From positions 1-48,389 of the forward strand of contig JACRJB010000039.1 of the NCBI GenBank assembly GCA_016215605.1: DNA of 48,389 nucleotides. Direction: 5' to 3'. The translations under genes were made by a program, and so were the position numbers. The notes beneath the pieces were generated by a model. That model was not told where the DNA came from. It did not search any database and saw only the letters and a program-made list of their open reading frames with translations. The stretch is from Rhodopseudomonas palustris (GTDB lineage Bacteria; Pseudomonadota; Alphaproteobacteria; Rhizobiales; Xanthobacteraceae). Shown here one piece after another: positions 1 through 9,900 of the stretch. How positions within the stretch are numbered: the first letter of the stretch is position 1; every line of letters starts with the position of its first letter.

Positions 1-47
1 AGAAAACAGCTGTTCGCAAGCGCCGACGCAGATGTGTGAATGTCGTA

Positions 48-132
48 GGGCTTGACCCGGCAATCCATCCTCTTCGCATGATGCAGCTTGTTGGGCGCGC
101 TTTCGCGCGCGATGGATGCGCGGGTCAAGCCC
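48..132. repeat. Palindromic intergenic repeat (gggcttgacccg type)
   Basis: The arms gggcttgacccg (48-59) and cgggtcaagccc (121-132) are perfect 12-base inverted repeats around a core with inner pairing (caatccatc / gatggatg). I see no protein-coding gene in bases 1-488; the stretch holds this element, a second palindrome at 161-279 and the terminator of the histone-like gene. Confidence 0.7.
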
Positions 133-160
133 GCGCATGACGGATGAGGACCCCCTCGTT

Positions 161-279
161 CGTCGTTCCGGGGCGCCGCGCAGCGGCGAGCCCGGAATCT
201 CGAGCTGTTCATCCTGTCTTCGCGCAAGAACCTCGGGATTCCGGGCTCCCGAGCTGCGCTCGCGCCCCGGCATGACGAC
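161..279. repeat. Palindromic intergenic repeat (cgtcgttccggggcg type)
   Basis: Outer arms cgtcgttccggggcg and cgccccggcatgacg face each other, and inside them gagcccggaatc (188-199) is the exact reverse complement of gattccgggctc (237-248). The element is compatible with the mobile intergenic palindromes common in Bradyrhizobium/Rhodopseudomonas genomes; I infer this from its form, not from a search. Confidence 0.65.
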
Positions 280-432
280 TGCGAAGGATGTGGGTGTCGC
301 CAAGACAGGCGCTGCACAACGTCGCCAGCGCGTTGCTCTGCCGACCCTCGATTTCGCTCTGCTGCATCGAGGCTACAGATCGATGCGAACGCGAGCGACG
401 CGGGTGTCGCCAAAAGAGGTCGCCCCGCACAG

Positions 433-463
433 CAAAAAGCCTCCGGCGATGATCCGGAGGCTT
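433..463 (-). terminator. Rho-independent terminator of the histone H1-like gene
   Basis: Arms aagcctccgg (437-446) and ccggaggctt (454-463) form a perfect 10-bp stem with a 7-base loop. Read on the minus strand the stem ends in a run of T (complement of aaaaa). It lies about 25 bases beyond the stop codon of the minus-strand gene ending at 489. Confidence 0.85.
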
Positions 464-488
464 CCGCTTTGTCGATGCCGAACGAGGC

Positions 489-827
489 TCAGCGCTTCGA
501 CTTCTTGGCCTTCTTGGCGGCCTTCTTCGGGGCTTTCTTGGTCGCCTTCTTCACCGACTTGGCGGCCTTCTTGGCGGTCTTCTTCGCCGACTTGGCGGCT
601 TTCTTGGCGACCTTCTTGCCGGCCTTCTTGGCGGATTTCTTCGCGGTCTTCTTGGCGGGGGCCTTCTTGGCGGCCTTCTTCGCCTTCTTGCCGGTCACCT
701 TCTTGGCGACCTTCTTGGCCGCCTTGGAAGCGGCCTTGCGGGCCTTCTTCACCACCTTCTTGGCTTCTTCCGCCACGTTGGTGATGGCGTCCGTCACCTG
801 ATCGATCATCGGCTTGTCGTCGTCCAT
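489..827 (-). CDS. Histone H1-like Lys/Ala-rich DNA-binding protein
   Basis: The 112-residue product has a short acidic/amphipathic head (MDDDKPMIDQVTDAI) followed by about 85 residues built almost wholly of AAKK, KKAAKK and KKAPKK units. This resembles the C-terminal tail of eukaryotic histone H1 and bacterial H1-like proteins (AlgP/HctB type). Such proteins bind DNA non-specifically and compact the nucleoid; the role here is inferred from composition only. I chose the ATG at 827 because a strong ribosome site (GGGGGA) lies just upstream; a frame extending to 902 would add a Cys-rich stretch with no support. A good terminator follows the stop. The repetitive Lys codons make the gene prone to slippage and length variation between strains. 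Confidence 0.85.
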   Translation of the reverse strand: MDDDKPMIDQVTDAITNVAEEAKKVVKKARKAASKAAKKVAKKVTGKKAKKAAKKAPAKKTAKKSAKKAGKKVAKKAAKSAKKTAKKAAKSVKKATKKAPKKAAKKAKKSKR

Positions 828-929
828 GTCGTCCCCCAAGGGTTTGCGGCAGAGGTTGCAGCAGGGTTTACAGATGCGATCGACGATAGCCGATTCGCAC
901 AAGTTAGTAGCGGTGCTAACCGAAGTTGT

Positions 930-2393
930 TCAGCGCTGACGCAGTTCGGCGTAAGCCGCGAGCGCGCGCGCGCGTCCCAGCTTGTGATCGACGATCGGTT
1001 TCGGGTAATTGCCGCCGAGCGTGACGCCGGCTGCGGCCAGTTCCACCGGCGTCGCATCCCACGGTCTGTGGATGAACTTGTCCGGCAGCGCGGCGAGTTC
1101 GGGCACCCAGCGCCGCACATAGTCGCCGGCGGGATCGAACTTCTCGCCCTGCAGCACCGGATTGAACACGCGGAAATACGGTGCGGCGTCGGCGCCGCAG
1201 CCGGCGACCCACTGCCAGTTGGCCGGGTTGCTGGCGGGATCGGCGTCGACCAGCGTGTCCCAGAACCATTGTTCGCCGAGCCGCCAGTCGATCAGCAGAT
1301 GCTTCACCAGCAGCGACGCCACCACCATGCGGACGCGGTTGTGCATCACGCCGGTGTGCCAGAGCTCGCGCATCCCGGCGTCGACGATCGGATAGCCGGT
1401 GCTGCCGCGCTGCCAGGCGTGCAGCGCCGCGTCGTTCGCCGTCCACGGGAAGGCGTCGAACGACGCCTGCAGATTGCGTTCGGCGAGGTCGGGATGGTCG
1501 TGCAGCAGGTTCCGGCAGAACTCGCGCCAGCCGAGTTCGCTGAGAAACTTGTCGATGTCGGCGGCGATCGCCGGCCGCTTGGCGGCGGCAAACCGCGCGG
1601 CGTGCCAGACTTGTCGCGGACTGATTTCGCCGAACCGCAGATGCGGCGACAGTCGCGACGTGACGTCGCGGTCGGGCCGGTCGCGGCCCTCGGCATAGCC
1701 GGGCAGTCCGTCGAGGAAGGCGGTGAGTTTGTCCTGCGCGGCGCGTTCGCCGACCGTCCAGCTGTCGCGCAGGCCGCCGGCCCAATCCGGCCCGGTCGGT
1801 TCGAGCCGCCACGTCGCCAGCTCGTCGCTCGGCAGAACCGGCGCGGCGTGGAGCGCCGTCGGTGCCGGCAGCGGCTGCGGCGGACCGCCGAGGCCGAGCA
1901 CGCGGCGCCAGAACGGCGTGAACACGCGCATGCCGCGGCCTTCCTTGCCGCGGATCTCGGCCGGCGCGGCGAGCAGATCACCGCGGTGCCGGTGGTGATC
2001 GATCCCGGCCATGCTCAGCGCCTCGGCGAGATCGTCGGCGACGGCGCGGTGCGGCGCGATCTCGATCTCGTTCCAATGCACCGCGCCGGCGTCGAGCTGG
2101 CGCGCGAGTTCGCCGATGATCGCCGCGGCCGGGCCGCGGCGCAGGATCAGTTGCCCGCCGCGCTCCGCGAGATCGGCGGCGAGCGCGCGCAGCGACTGCG
2201 CCAGCCACCAGCGCGACGCGGCGCCGAGCGGCCGCGCCTGCGGCGGCCGCAGCTGCGGGCTCTGCTCGTCGTCCACGTAGATGCAGATCACCGGGCCGCC
2301 GGCGGCGGCGGCGTGATGCAGAGCAGGGTGGTCGGAGAGCCGCAGATCGTCGCGAAACCAGACGATGACGGGGCGGGGCGTGTCGTTGGCCAT
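930..2393 (-). CDS. phrB: Deoxyribodipyrimidine photolyase
   Basis: This 487-residue flavoprotein should repair UV-induced cyclobutane pyrimidine dimers using blue light. The N-terminal antenna-binding domain opens with VIVWFRDDLRLSDHPAL (about residues 9-25). The C-terminal FAD domain carries SRLSPHLRFGEISPRQVW, FLSELGWREFCRNLL, the GMRELWHTGVMHNRVRM block and DADPASNPANWQWVAGCG, all hallmarks of class I CPD photolyases. The length is normal for PhrB. The ATG at 2393 gives a product starting MANDTPRP; no strong Shine-Dalgarno is visible. It is divergently placed from the DUF2177 gene. A cryptochrome-like photoreceptor role cannot be excluded from sequence alone, but photolyase is much the likelier. 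Confidence 0.93.
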   Translation of the reverse strand: MANDTPRPVIVWFRDDLRLSDHPALHHAAAAGGPVICIYVDDEQSPQLRPPQARPLGAASRWWLAQSLRALAADLAERGGQLILRRGPAAAIIGELARQLDAGAVHWNEIEIAPHRAVADDLAEALSMAGIDHHRHRGDLLAAPAEIRGKEGRGMRVFTPFWRRVLGLGGPPQPLPAPTALHAAPVLPSDELATWRLEPTGPDWAGGLRDSWTVGERAAQDKLTAFLDGLPGYAEGRDRPDRDVTSRLSPHLRFGEISPRQVWHAARFAAAKRPAIAADIDKFLSELGWREFCRNLLHDHPDLAERNLQASFDAFPWTANDAALHAWQRGSTGYPIVDAGMRELWHTGVMHNRVRMVVASLLVKHLLIDWRLGEQWFWDTLVDADPASNPANWQWVAGCGADAAPYFRVFNPVLQGEKFDPAGDYVRRWVPELAALPDKFIHRPWDATPVELAAAGVTLGGNYPKPIVDHKLGRARALAAYAELRQR

Positions 2394-2495
2394 CAGGGAG
2401 GTGTCATCCGAAGCGAGGGATTTCGATCCGCGGCGAGCTGCCGGCTTGCAACCCTGGAAGAAGTGAAGCGTATTGAGATTGTTCCGGCTGATTTC

Positions 2496-2509
2496 AGGAG
2501 GATGAATTG
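2496..2509 (+). promoter_or_regulatory. Shine-Dalgarno that selects a TTG start
   Basis: AGGAGG (2496-2501) is followed five bases later by TTG (2507-2509), which opens the DUF2177 reading frame. An ATG at 2502 overlaps this interval but would encode only Met-Asn before TGA, so TTG is the start. Confidence 0.75.
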
Positions 2510-2905
2510 AAGCGGTATGGGGTTCTTTATCTGGCGACTTTCATTGTTCTGATCCCGCTGGATTTCCTGTTTCTCGGCGTGATCGCGAAGGACTTCTTCG
2601 CCAGCCAGGTCGGTGAGATGCTCGGCCCGGTCCGGCTGCTGCCGGCGGTGCTGTTCTATTCGCTCTACGTCGTCGGCATCATGGTGTTCGTCAATGGCGC
2701 GGCCAACGCGACCTGGCAATCCTCGTTGCTGTTCGGGGCGCTGTTCGGCCTGTTCTGCTACGCGACCTTCGAGCTGACCGCGCTGGCGGTGCTGAAGCAC
2801 TGGACCTGGCCGATGGTCGCCGCCGACATTTCATGGGGCGTGGTCGTCACCGCGGTGTCCGGCGCGCTCGGCCTGTTGATCGCCGACAAGCTGTCGCCGC
2901 GCTGA
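2507..2905 (+). CDS. DUF2177 family integral membrane protein
   Basis: The 132-residue protein has four predicted membrane helices (about residues 5-27, 42-62, 70-92, 103-126) and fits the DUF2177 family, including the early LDFLFLGVIAKDFF motif and the W-containing TWPMVAADISWG segment. Its function is unknown. Homologues often lie near photolyase or SDR-type genes, and here it is divergent from phrB, which hints at a link with light or UV response; that is inference. Translation begins at TTG behind a perfect AGGAGG. No downstream gene is close enough to be co-transcribed with confidence. Confidence 0.85.
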   Translation: MKRYGVLYLATFIVLIPLDFLFLGVIAKDFFASQVGEMLGPVRLLPAVLFYSLYVVGIMVFVNGAANATWQSSLLFGALFGLFCYATFELTALAVLKHWTWPMVAADISWGVVVTAVSGALGLLIADKLSPR

Positions 2906-3225
2906 GGTCCCACTACGGACACTGAACCGTCCGGATCGTCCGGCCGCCGCGGGCGGCCGGTTGACCCGGTGTGTGAACACCACCGGCGATGCCGCGACAT
3001 TTTGGGATCGCGCTGCCTCGATAAAGCCGCTGCTGCGCCGCAACGCCGCCGGAGCGACTTGCGATCTGAGCGTCCGTGACCGCGGTCACTGCGACAAATC
3101 CGCAACCCTCTTAACGATGATGCAGAGGGGATGCGTGAACCTCGCGAGCGCGACTGAAGACTTAACCAAGCGTTTACGCCGGCGTGGAAATGCTGGTCGA
3201 CAACCAACATGAAGAGCAAGGAACC
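2906..3225. other. Intergenic region with a GC-rich hairpin
   Basis: This 320-base gap holds a perfect 9-bp stem, ccggccgcc (2940-2948) / ggcggccgg (2952-2960), just after the DUF2177 gene. It has no T-run, so it is at best a weak terminator. A second small hairpin (ggtgt-gtga-acacc) follows. No convincing gene was seen; the last ~60 bases are probably the leader of the gene at 3226. Confidence 0.5.
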
Positions 3226-3801
3226 ATGACTGCCGCTGCCCTGGCCGACGAGATCGGCATCGAACCCACCCGTATTTCGGACCGCTACACCGCCGCGCAG
3301 GCGCTCGGTGTCGTGCGCGATGGAGTGATCACCGGTGAGGGCCCAACCACACGGGGCAGAGTTCATTTCTCGCGGACGCTGGACGAGGACGACGCCGCCT
3401 GGTGCGCGCGCATCCTGACCGCCGCCGCGGTCGAGAACCAGCCCATCAGCCGCGCCGAAGCCGAGGCGCTGTTCGAAATCAACGCCGCCGCGGCCGAGCG
3501 CAAGGACAACGGCCGCTTCGACGACCTGTTCGCCAAGGCGGTGGTGCATCACGCCGCCTCGGCCTCGGGCCTGCCGGTGCCGTCGCGCAGCGTGGCGCTG
3601 GCGCCGGACACCGAAATCGAGTCCTGGGCTCCGACCCGGGCGGTCGGTGTCGACACCGAAGTGCTGGAGTGGATCGCGCGTCAGATGCGCGGCAGCGCCC
3701 GTCCGAGCAACCGCACCTTGATGCGGATGGTCGCGACCCTGGTCGGCGTCGCCACCCTGCCGCTGATCCAGCTGCCGAACGTGTTCGACCTGGGGATGTA
3801 A
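3226..3801 (+). CDS. Hypothetical protein, Ala-rich, with C-terminal hydrophobic segment
   Basis: I do not recognise a characterised family in this 191-residue protein. The N-terminal ~55 residues look linker-like. The middle (LDEDDAAWCARILTAAAVEN to about residue 110) is helical and carries two acidic/Ala motifs, and residues ~165-185 form a single hydrophobic helix (MVATLVGVATLPLIQLPNV) that may anchor the C-terminus in the membrane. The ATG at 3226 is preferred because AAGGA precedes it at good spacing; an in-frame ATG at 3184 would add 14 residues. Codon use is typical of the chromosome. It is monocistronic, with a terminator-like hairpin at 3921-3950. Confidence 0.65.
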   Translation: MTAAALADEIGIEPTRISDRYTAAQALGVVRDGVITGEGPTTRGRVHFSRTLDEDDAAWCARILTAAAVENQPISRAEAEALFEINAAAAERKDNGRFDDLFAKAVVHHAASASGLPVPSRSVALAPDTEIESWAPTRAVGVDTEVLEWIARQMRGSARPSNRTLMRMVATLVGVATLPLIQLPNVFDLGM

Positions 3802-3808
3802 AGTCCTC

Positions 3809-3898
3809 CGTCATGGCCGGCCTTGTCCCGGCCATCCACGCCTTGCCCCGCGTCGAAGCCGGGAGACGTGGATGCCCGGGACGAGCCCGGGCATGACG
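3809..3898. repeat. Palindromic intergenic repeat (cgtcatggccgg type)
   Basis: The unit starts cgtcatg (3809-3815) and ends catgacg (3892-3898), with inner complementary blocks such as gccatccacg / cgtggatgcc. It lies between convergent genes and resembles the other imperfect palindromes of this window. Confidence 0.6.
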
Positions 3899-3920
3899 AG
3901 TTGATAGGTGGATTTTCAGA

Positions 3921-3950
3921 AACGGCGGGGGATTACTTCCCCGCCGTTTT
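3921..3950 (+). terminator. Terminator hairpin overlapping the end of the convergent gene
   Basis: Arms aacggcgggg (3921-3930) and ccccgccgtt (3939-3948) form a 10-bp stem followed on the plus strand by ttttcttttt. This would end transcription from the gene at 3226-3801. The stem contains the last codons and stop of the minus-strand phosphatase gene (stop at 3933-3935), so one sequence serves as coding DNA and terminator. Confidence 0.7.
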
Positions 3951-5780
3951 CTTTTTGGCAGCGTCGTCGTCGAGGCCCAGCGTGCGGCCGGGGAAGCCGG
4001 CGGCGTCGAAATAGCGCTGGTCGCCGACGCGCTGCAGCGCCAGCACGGTGCGCAGGCCGTTCGCCGGCTTGGAGCGGATCACGCTCGACGATGCCTTCGG
4101 TGTCGCACCGTCGGGCATCGCCTCGGTCATCACCCGGCCGACCAGGCTGCCTTTGTTGGTCGGCGTCAGGCCGAGCAGATGCGCGGCGGTGAAGCCGACA
4201 TCGGCGTTGCTGACGGGCAGCGGATCGACGAAGCCGGCCTTGAAGCTCGGGCCGGTCGCCGCCATGAAGTTCATGGTGTCGCCGCGGCTGAACGAGCCGT
4301 GCATGCCCTGGCCCTGGCGCAGCACGGTGTCGGCGACCTGCACCGAGCAGGTGGTCGGCTCGGCGCAGCCCGACGCGTAGGAGCGGAAGTTGACGACGAT
4401 CGCCGGCGTCGGCGTTCGCGCCTGGCCCTTCAGGTTCAGCGCCGACATCGGCAGCGTGCCGGCGAAGCTGCCGAGCGCGTCGTCGACGAACAGGCCGCTG
4501 ACGTAGTCCTGCGCGAGCAGCGCCGTGATGGTCCGCGCCGCCAGCTTCTTGTCCTTGGTCGGCAGATAGATCAGGTCCGAGCCGCCATTGGTGGCGACCA
4601 CCAGATCGGGCTTGGTGGGGTCCTTGCCGAGCACGCCATTGCCGAATTTGGGATGGGCGTCGGCCGCGACCGGCTTGTTGCCGTCGTTGGGATCGGACAG
4701 CGGCAGCTGGAGCGCCCTGGCCAGATCGAGCGCGAGGAAGCCCATCGGCAGGAAGCCGGCCGGGGTGTCGGTATAGGTCACCTTGGCGGACGGGCTGGTC
4801 TTGCTCTCCTTGGAGATCGTCGAGAAGCCGTGGTCGGCGGACACGATGATGTTGGTCGAGGCCGCCAGCCCGAGTTCATCCAGCGCCTTGCGAAGTGCGG
4901 CGAGGTTGTTGTCGGCATTGCGGATTCCGGCCATCGAGGTCGGGCCGTTGATGCCGGGAATGATGCTGTTGAGGCTGTCGCCGTGGTTGTGCTGGCTGCC
5001 GTCCGGATCGCGCGACCAGAACACCAGCACGAACGGCTTGCCGCGCTGCTTGAACAGCGGCAGCACCACCTTGGTGGCGACGTCGGCGAAATAGGCCTGC
5101 TGCGGAATGTTCGCGTCCACCGTGCCGGGGGTCCTGGCGTCGCCGGCCTTGGCGTTGGCGCCGCGGGGCGGCGTCGCGGTCGGCAGCCCGGCCTTTTCCA
5201 GCGCCGCCTTGATGTCGTCGGCGACAGGCACGCCGCGCGGGGTCCCGGTGGCGTCGTCGAACACGATCGAATGCAGGCCGGGGCGGTCGGCGCGATCGGT
5301 GTGGTCGAACAGCAGGGTCGGTCCGAGCTTGCCGATCGCCGCGGTGCTGAGGCCCTTGTCGCGCGCCAGCTTCAGCAGGGTCTCCTCGTTGAGGTAATTG
5401 CCGTCGAAATGATTGTCGATGTCACCCAGCACGTCGTCGTTCTCGATGAACGGAACCACGGTGTTGCCGGCCGGGACCGAGGGGTAGCCGGTATAGATCG
5501 TGTTGCTGAAGGTGCCGGTGTCGCCGAGATAATGGCCGGTGGCCAGCGCCGAGCCGTTGGCCATGGTGAAGGTGGGAAACAGCGAATGCGGATTCCGGAA
5601 ATTCACCCCCTGGTCGCGCAGCGCCGCCATCGCCGGCGCGATTTCCCGTGTCACGGTCAACGCCCGCAGCCCGTCCGGGATGAACAAAATCAGGTTGCGG
5701 GGCTGGCCGTTCTGGGCGAAAGCGGAGGCTGTCGACAGGAGGGCGAGGCCCGCCACGAGCGGTGCGAGGATGCGGCGCAT
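3933..5780 (-). CDS. Exported alkaline phosphatase-superfamily protein (phosphodiesterase/nucleotide pyrophosphatase type)
   Basis: The 615-residue protein begins with a Sec signal peptide (about residues 1-22, cleavage after AFA). It continues with the alkaline phosphatase-superfamily core: the first metal ligand in LILFIPDG (Asp36), a candidate nucleophile Thr in FPTFTMANGSALATG, and the SADHGFST metal-binding block. These fit type I phosphodiesterase/nucleotide pyrophosphatase enzymes, which hydrolyse phosphomono- or diesters in the periplasm with two divalent metals. The substrate cannot be read from sequence. A weak AAGGG site precedes the ATG. The C-terminus is lysine-rich (AAKKKTAGK) and overlaps a terminator hairpin. 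No Pho box was recognised upstream. Confidence 0.8.
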   Translation of the reverse strand: MRRILAPLVAGLALLSTASAFAQNGQPRNLILFIPDGLRALTVTREIAPAMAALRDQGVNFRNPHSLFPTFTMANGSALATGHYLGDTGTFSNTIYTGYPSVPAGNTVVPFIENDDVLGDIDNHFDGNYLNEETLLKLARDKGLSTAAIGKLGPTLLFDHTDRADRPGLHSIVFDDATGTPRGVPVADDIKAALEKAGLPTATPPRGANAKAGDARTPGTVDANIPQQAYFADVATKVVLPLFKQRGKPFVLVFWSRDPDGSQHNHGDSLNSIIPGINGPTSMAGIRNADNNLAALRKALDELGLAASTNIIVSADHGFSTISKESKTSPSAKVTYTDTPAGFLPMGFLALDLARALQLPLSDPNDGNKPVAADAHPKFGNGVLGKDPTKPDLVVATNGGSDLIYLPTKDKKLAARTITALLAQDYVSGLFVDDALGSFAGTLPMSALNLKGQARTPTPAIVVNFRSYASGCAEPTTCSVQVADTVLRQGQGMHGSFSRGDTMNFMAATGPSFKAGFVDPLPVSNADVGFTAAHLLGLTPTNKGSLVGRVMTEAMPDGATPKASSSVIRSKPANGLRTVLALQRVGDQRYFDAAGFPGRTLGLDDDAAKKKTAGK

Positions 5781-5936
5781 GGGTTTCCCTTTGAGTTGGA
5801 AAAGGGGGCCGGCGACACACCCCTTCGCATTAACTAGTTTTCCTCGGCGACAGAATTGTTACAAGCACACGCGCAATGCCGATTGCCGTCCCGGCCGGGA
5901 GGGCAGAACCACCCCTAGGTCGCAAGCAACAAGAAC

Positions 5937-7952
<2,016 letters not shown>

Positions 7953-7958
7953 AGCCCG

Positions 7959-8828
7959 ATGGCCTGGCGCGACCGCCGCGGCGCGTTGCGGGCGATCCTG
8001 GATGGATCGGCCTGCGTGCGCCCGGCGTCGGTCTACGACGCGATCTCGATCCGGATCGCCGACGATCTCGGCTTTGAGCTCGGAATGTTCGGCGGTTCGG
8101 TCGCCTCGCTGGCGATCCTTGGCGATCCCGATATCGCGCTGATCACCCTCACCGAACTCGCCGAGCAGATGCGGCGGATGGCGCGCGCGGCGGCGCTTCC
8201 CGTGCTGGTCGACGCCGACCATGGCTACGGCAACGCGCTCAACGTCCGCCGCACCGTGCAGGAGCTGGAAGCGGCAGGCTGTGCCGGCCTCACCATCGAG
8301 GACACGCTGCTGCCGCAGGCCTATGGCGAGGCGGGGCCGCAACTGATTGCGCTGGAGGAAGGGCTCGGCAAGATCAACGCCGCGCTCGACGCAAGGCTCG
8401 ATCCGTCGCTGGTGATCGTCGGCCGCACCGGCGCTTGCGCGATCAGTTCGCTGGGCGATGCGATCGACCGCGCGGTGGCCTATGAGGCGGCCGGCGTCGA
8501 TGCGCTGTTCTTCACCGGGGTGAAGACGCGCGATCAGCTGCAGGCGATCAGCGCCGCGACGACGCTGCCGATCGTGCTCGGCAGTCCGCCGGCCGAACTG
8601 GCCGATTGGGACTATCTGGCCATGCAGCGGGTGCGGATCGCGGTGCAGGGCCATGCGCCGATCGCGGCCGCGACCGAGGCGGTGCATAAAACGCTGTCGG
8701 CCATTCGGGCCGGTGTCGCGCCAAAACAGCTCACCGGGCTGGCGTCCGCCGAACTGCTCGACCAGGTCACCCGCGCCGATGTCGTCGCCGAGCGCGGCGT
8801 GCATTTCCTCGGATCGCAGCGGCGATGA
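7959..8828 (+). CDS. Oxaloacetate decarboxylase-like protein of the isocitrate lyase/PEP mutase superfamily
   Basis: The 289-residue protein has the PEP mutase/isocitrate lyase barrel: the SVYDAISIRIADDLGF opening, the metal-binding LVDADHGYGNALNV motif (about residues 84-97) and AGLTIEDTLLP. It lacks the KKCGH catalytic loop of isocitrate lyase. Length and motifs match the Pseudomonas PA4872-type oxaloacetate decarboxylases better than carboxyphosphonate mutases. The expected reaction is oxaloacetate to pyruvate and CO2; this is a family-based inference. It starts 6 bases after pccA and overlaps acyP by four bases (ATGA), so the three are probably co-transcribed and translationally coupled. 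Confidence 0.82.
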   Translation: MAWRDRRGALRAILDGSACVRPASVYDAISIRIADDLGFELGMFGGSVASLAILGDPDIALITLTELAEQMRRMARAAALPVLVDADHGYGNALNVRRTVQELEAAGCAGLTIEDTLLPQAYGEAGPQLIALEEGLGKINAALDARLDPSLVIVGRTGACAISSLGDAIDRAVAYEAAGVDALFFTGVKTRDQLQAISAATTLPIVLGSPPAELADWDYLAMQRVRIAVQGHAPIAAATEAVHKTLSAIRAGVAPKQLTGLASAELLDQVTRADVVAERGVHFLGSQRR

Positions 8829-9124
8829 GCGCGATCATCCGGCAGGTGATGATCCGCGGCCGCGTCCAGGGCGTGGGCTATCGCGTCTGGGTGGCGCAGA
8901 CCGCGGAGTCCTACGGCCTCGAAGGTTGGGTCCGCAACCGCCGCGACGGCAGCGTCGAAGCGCTGTTCGCCGGCGCCGAGGCCACCGTCGCGGATATGAT
9001 CGCCAAATGCCACCACGGCCCGTCGGCGTCGCGCGTCGATGCGGTGGTGGTGGAAGAGGCGGGCGCCGACATGCTGGCACAGCGCGGCGCGGACGAACGG
9101 TTTTCGATTCTGGGTACGGTGTAG
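8825..9124 (+). CDS. acyP: Acylphosphatase
   Basis: A 99-residue enzyme that hydrolyses acyl phosphates to carboxylate and phosphate in the cytoplasm. The signature RGRVQGVGYRVWV supplies the phosphate-binding loop and catalytic Arg20, and GWVRNRRDGSVEA supplies Asn38, the second catalytic residue. The usual acylphosphatase length is about 90-100 residues. The start ATG overlaps the stop of the upstream gene in an ATGA. Downstream the base composition drops sharply, marking the edge of the operon and the start of the HNH-gene insert. Confidence 0.93.
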   Translation: MSAIIRQVMIRGRVQGVGYRVWVAQTAESYGLEGWVRNRRDGSVEALFAGAEATVADMIAKCHHGPSASRVDAVVVEEAGADMLAQRGADERFSILGTV

Positions 9125-9141
9125 AAAAAGTCGAGGCTGAA

Positions 9142-9900
9142 CTATGTGAACACTGTCTCAAAATTTGGTCTGAATGCATATTTTTGAGGGACGTACTGTA
9201 GGTGTCGGATTATTGGCAGTCTTGGGTCCTGGGAAATCGGCAAGTAGACAACAAAGTTGCGAACAGTGACTAAGCAGCTTTGTGCATGGAACTCGAAATG
9301 GAACGGGCGCGACCACACTTGGTCTTCGATTGCTGTCTGAGGTTGGCCGGTTAATATCATCTGAGATTTGGCCATAAGCCCTTTTCGGAATCTATTTGGA
9401 TTAAAAAATTGCTCGCGTGCGATTAAGCCACTCTGCATCAAGGCTACCACGTAGCCGTACTCTGAAACCATCGCAAGATAAGCCGCGGCGAGCCCGCCAA
9501 TTATGTGAGCATTCTGCGCCTTCTTGTTCTGATGTGGCGGCATCTTGCCGGTCATTATGTCAGTCAACGCGCCGTCGAAGTATTTTCCTTTCCAGCTATT
9601 ACAGCCATTGTTATGGATGCGGGTGTTCCTGTAGTGCAGTGGTTTGGTGCAGAGCAGAATGTTGCCGGCCCGGATGTTCGCTGGTGTAGCGGGATTCGAA
9701 CGAACCTCTTGAGGGTCTTGTTTGATTGTCTGCTTAGGAATGATGTGTTCGATGCTGAAGTCTTCTGAAGGAAGGAAGCGTCCACACGCGCAACACATCA
9801 GGCGATTACGCTCCAAAATCTCCGGAACGAAGCGCGCCAAATCTTGCTGCATGTTGTGCCAGAGGCGATCTTTAAGGTTAGGTAGGTCAATTTCTGGCAT
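9142..9900 (-). CDS. HNH endonuclease-like protein (probable horizontally acquired gene)
   Basis: The 252-residue protein has an HNH-type zinc/metal fold near its N-terminus. A CCACGRF pair (about residues 36-42) is followed by EDFSIEHIIPK, with the E-H-I-I-P signature of HNH nucleases, then an N-ILLC block and NNGCNSWKGKYF, where N-x-x-K/F closes the ββα-metal motif. The C-terminal ~150 residues are not recognised and might bind DNA or a partner. The ATG at 9900 follows GGGGG. The gene is visibly A/T-richer than everything around it and uses codons (TTT, ATT, AAA) rare in its neighbours, implying recent transfer. It has no restriction, toxin or phage partner nearby, so a defence role is possible but unproven. 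It is antisense to the flanking operons. Confidence 0.7.
   Translation of the reverse strand: MPEIDLPNLKDRLWHNMQQDLARFVPEILERNRLMCCACGRFLPSEDFSIEHIIPKQTIKQDPQEVRSNPATPANIRAGNILLCTKPLHYRNTRIHNNGCNSWKGKYFDGALTDIMTGKMPPHQNKKAQNAHIIGGLAAAYLAMVSEYGYVVALMQSGLIAREQFFNPNRFRKGLMAKSQMILTGQPQTAIEDQVWSRPFHFEFHAQSCLVTVRNFVVYLPISQDPRLPIIRHLQYVPQKYAFRPNFETVFT

Noticed and set aside
500-780. Tandem short repeats (cttcttggcg) that might suggest a CRISPR array
   Set aside because: They are codon repeats of the Lys/Ala-rich protein without regular spacers.
469-801. Hydrophobic plus-strand frame (FLAAFFxAFL repeats) opposite the histone-like gene
   Set aside because: It is the exact antisense of the AAKK repeat and has no ribosome site. 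The Lys-rich protein has a good start and a terminator.
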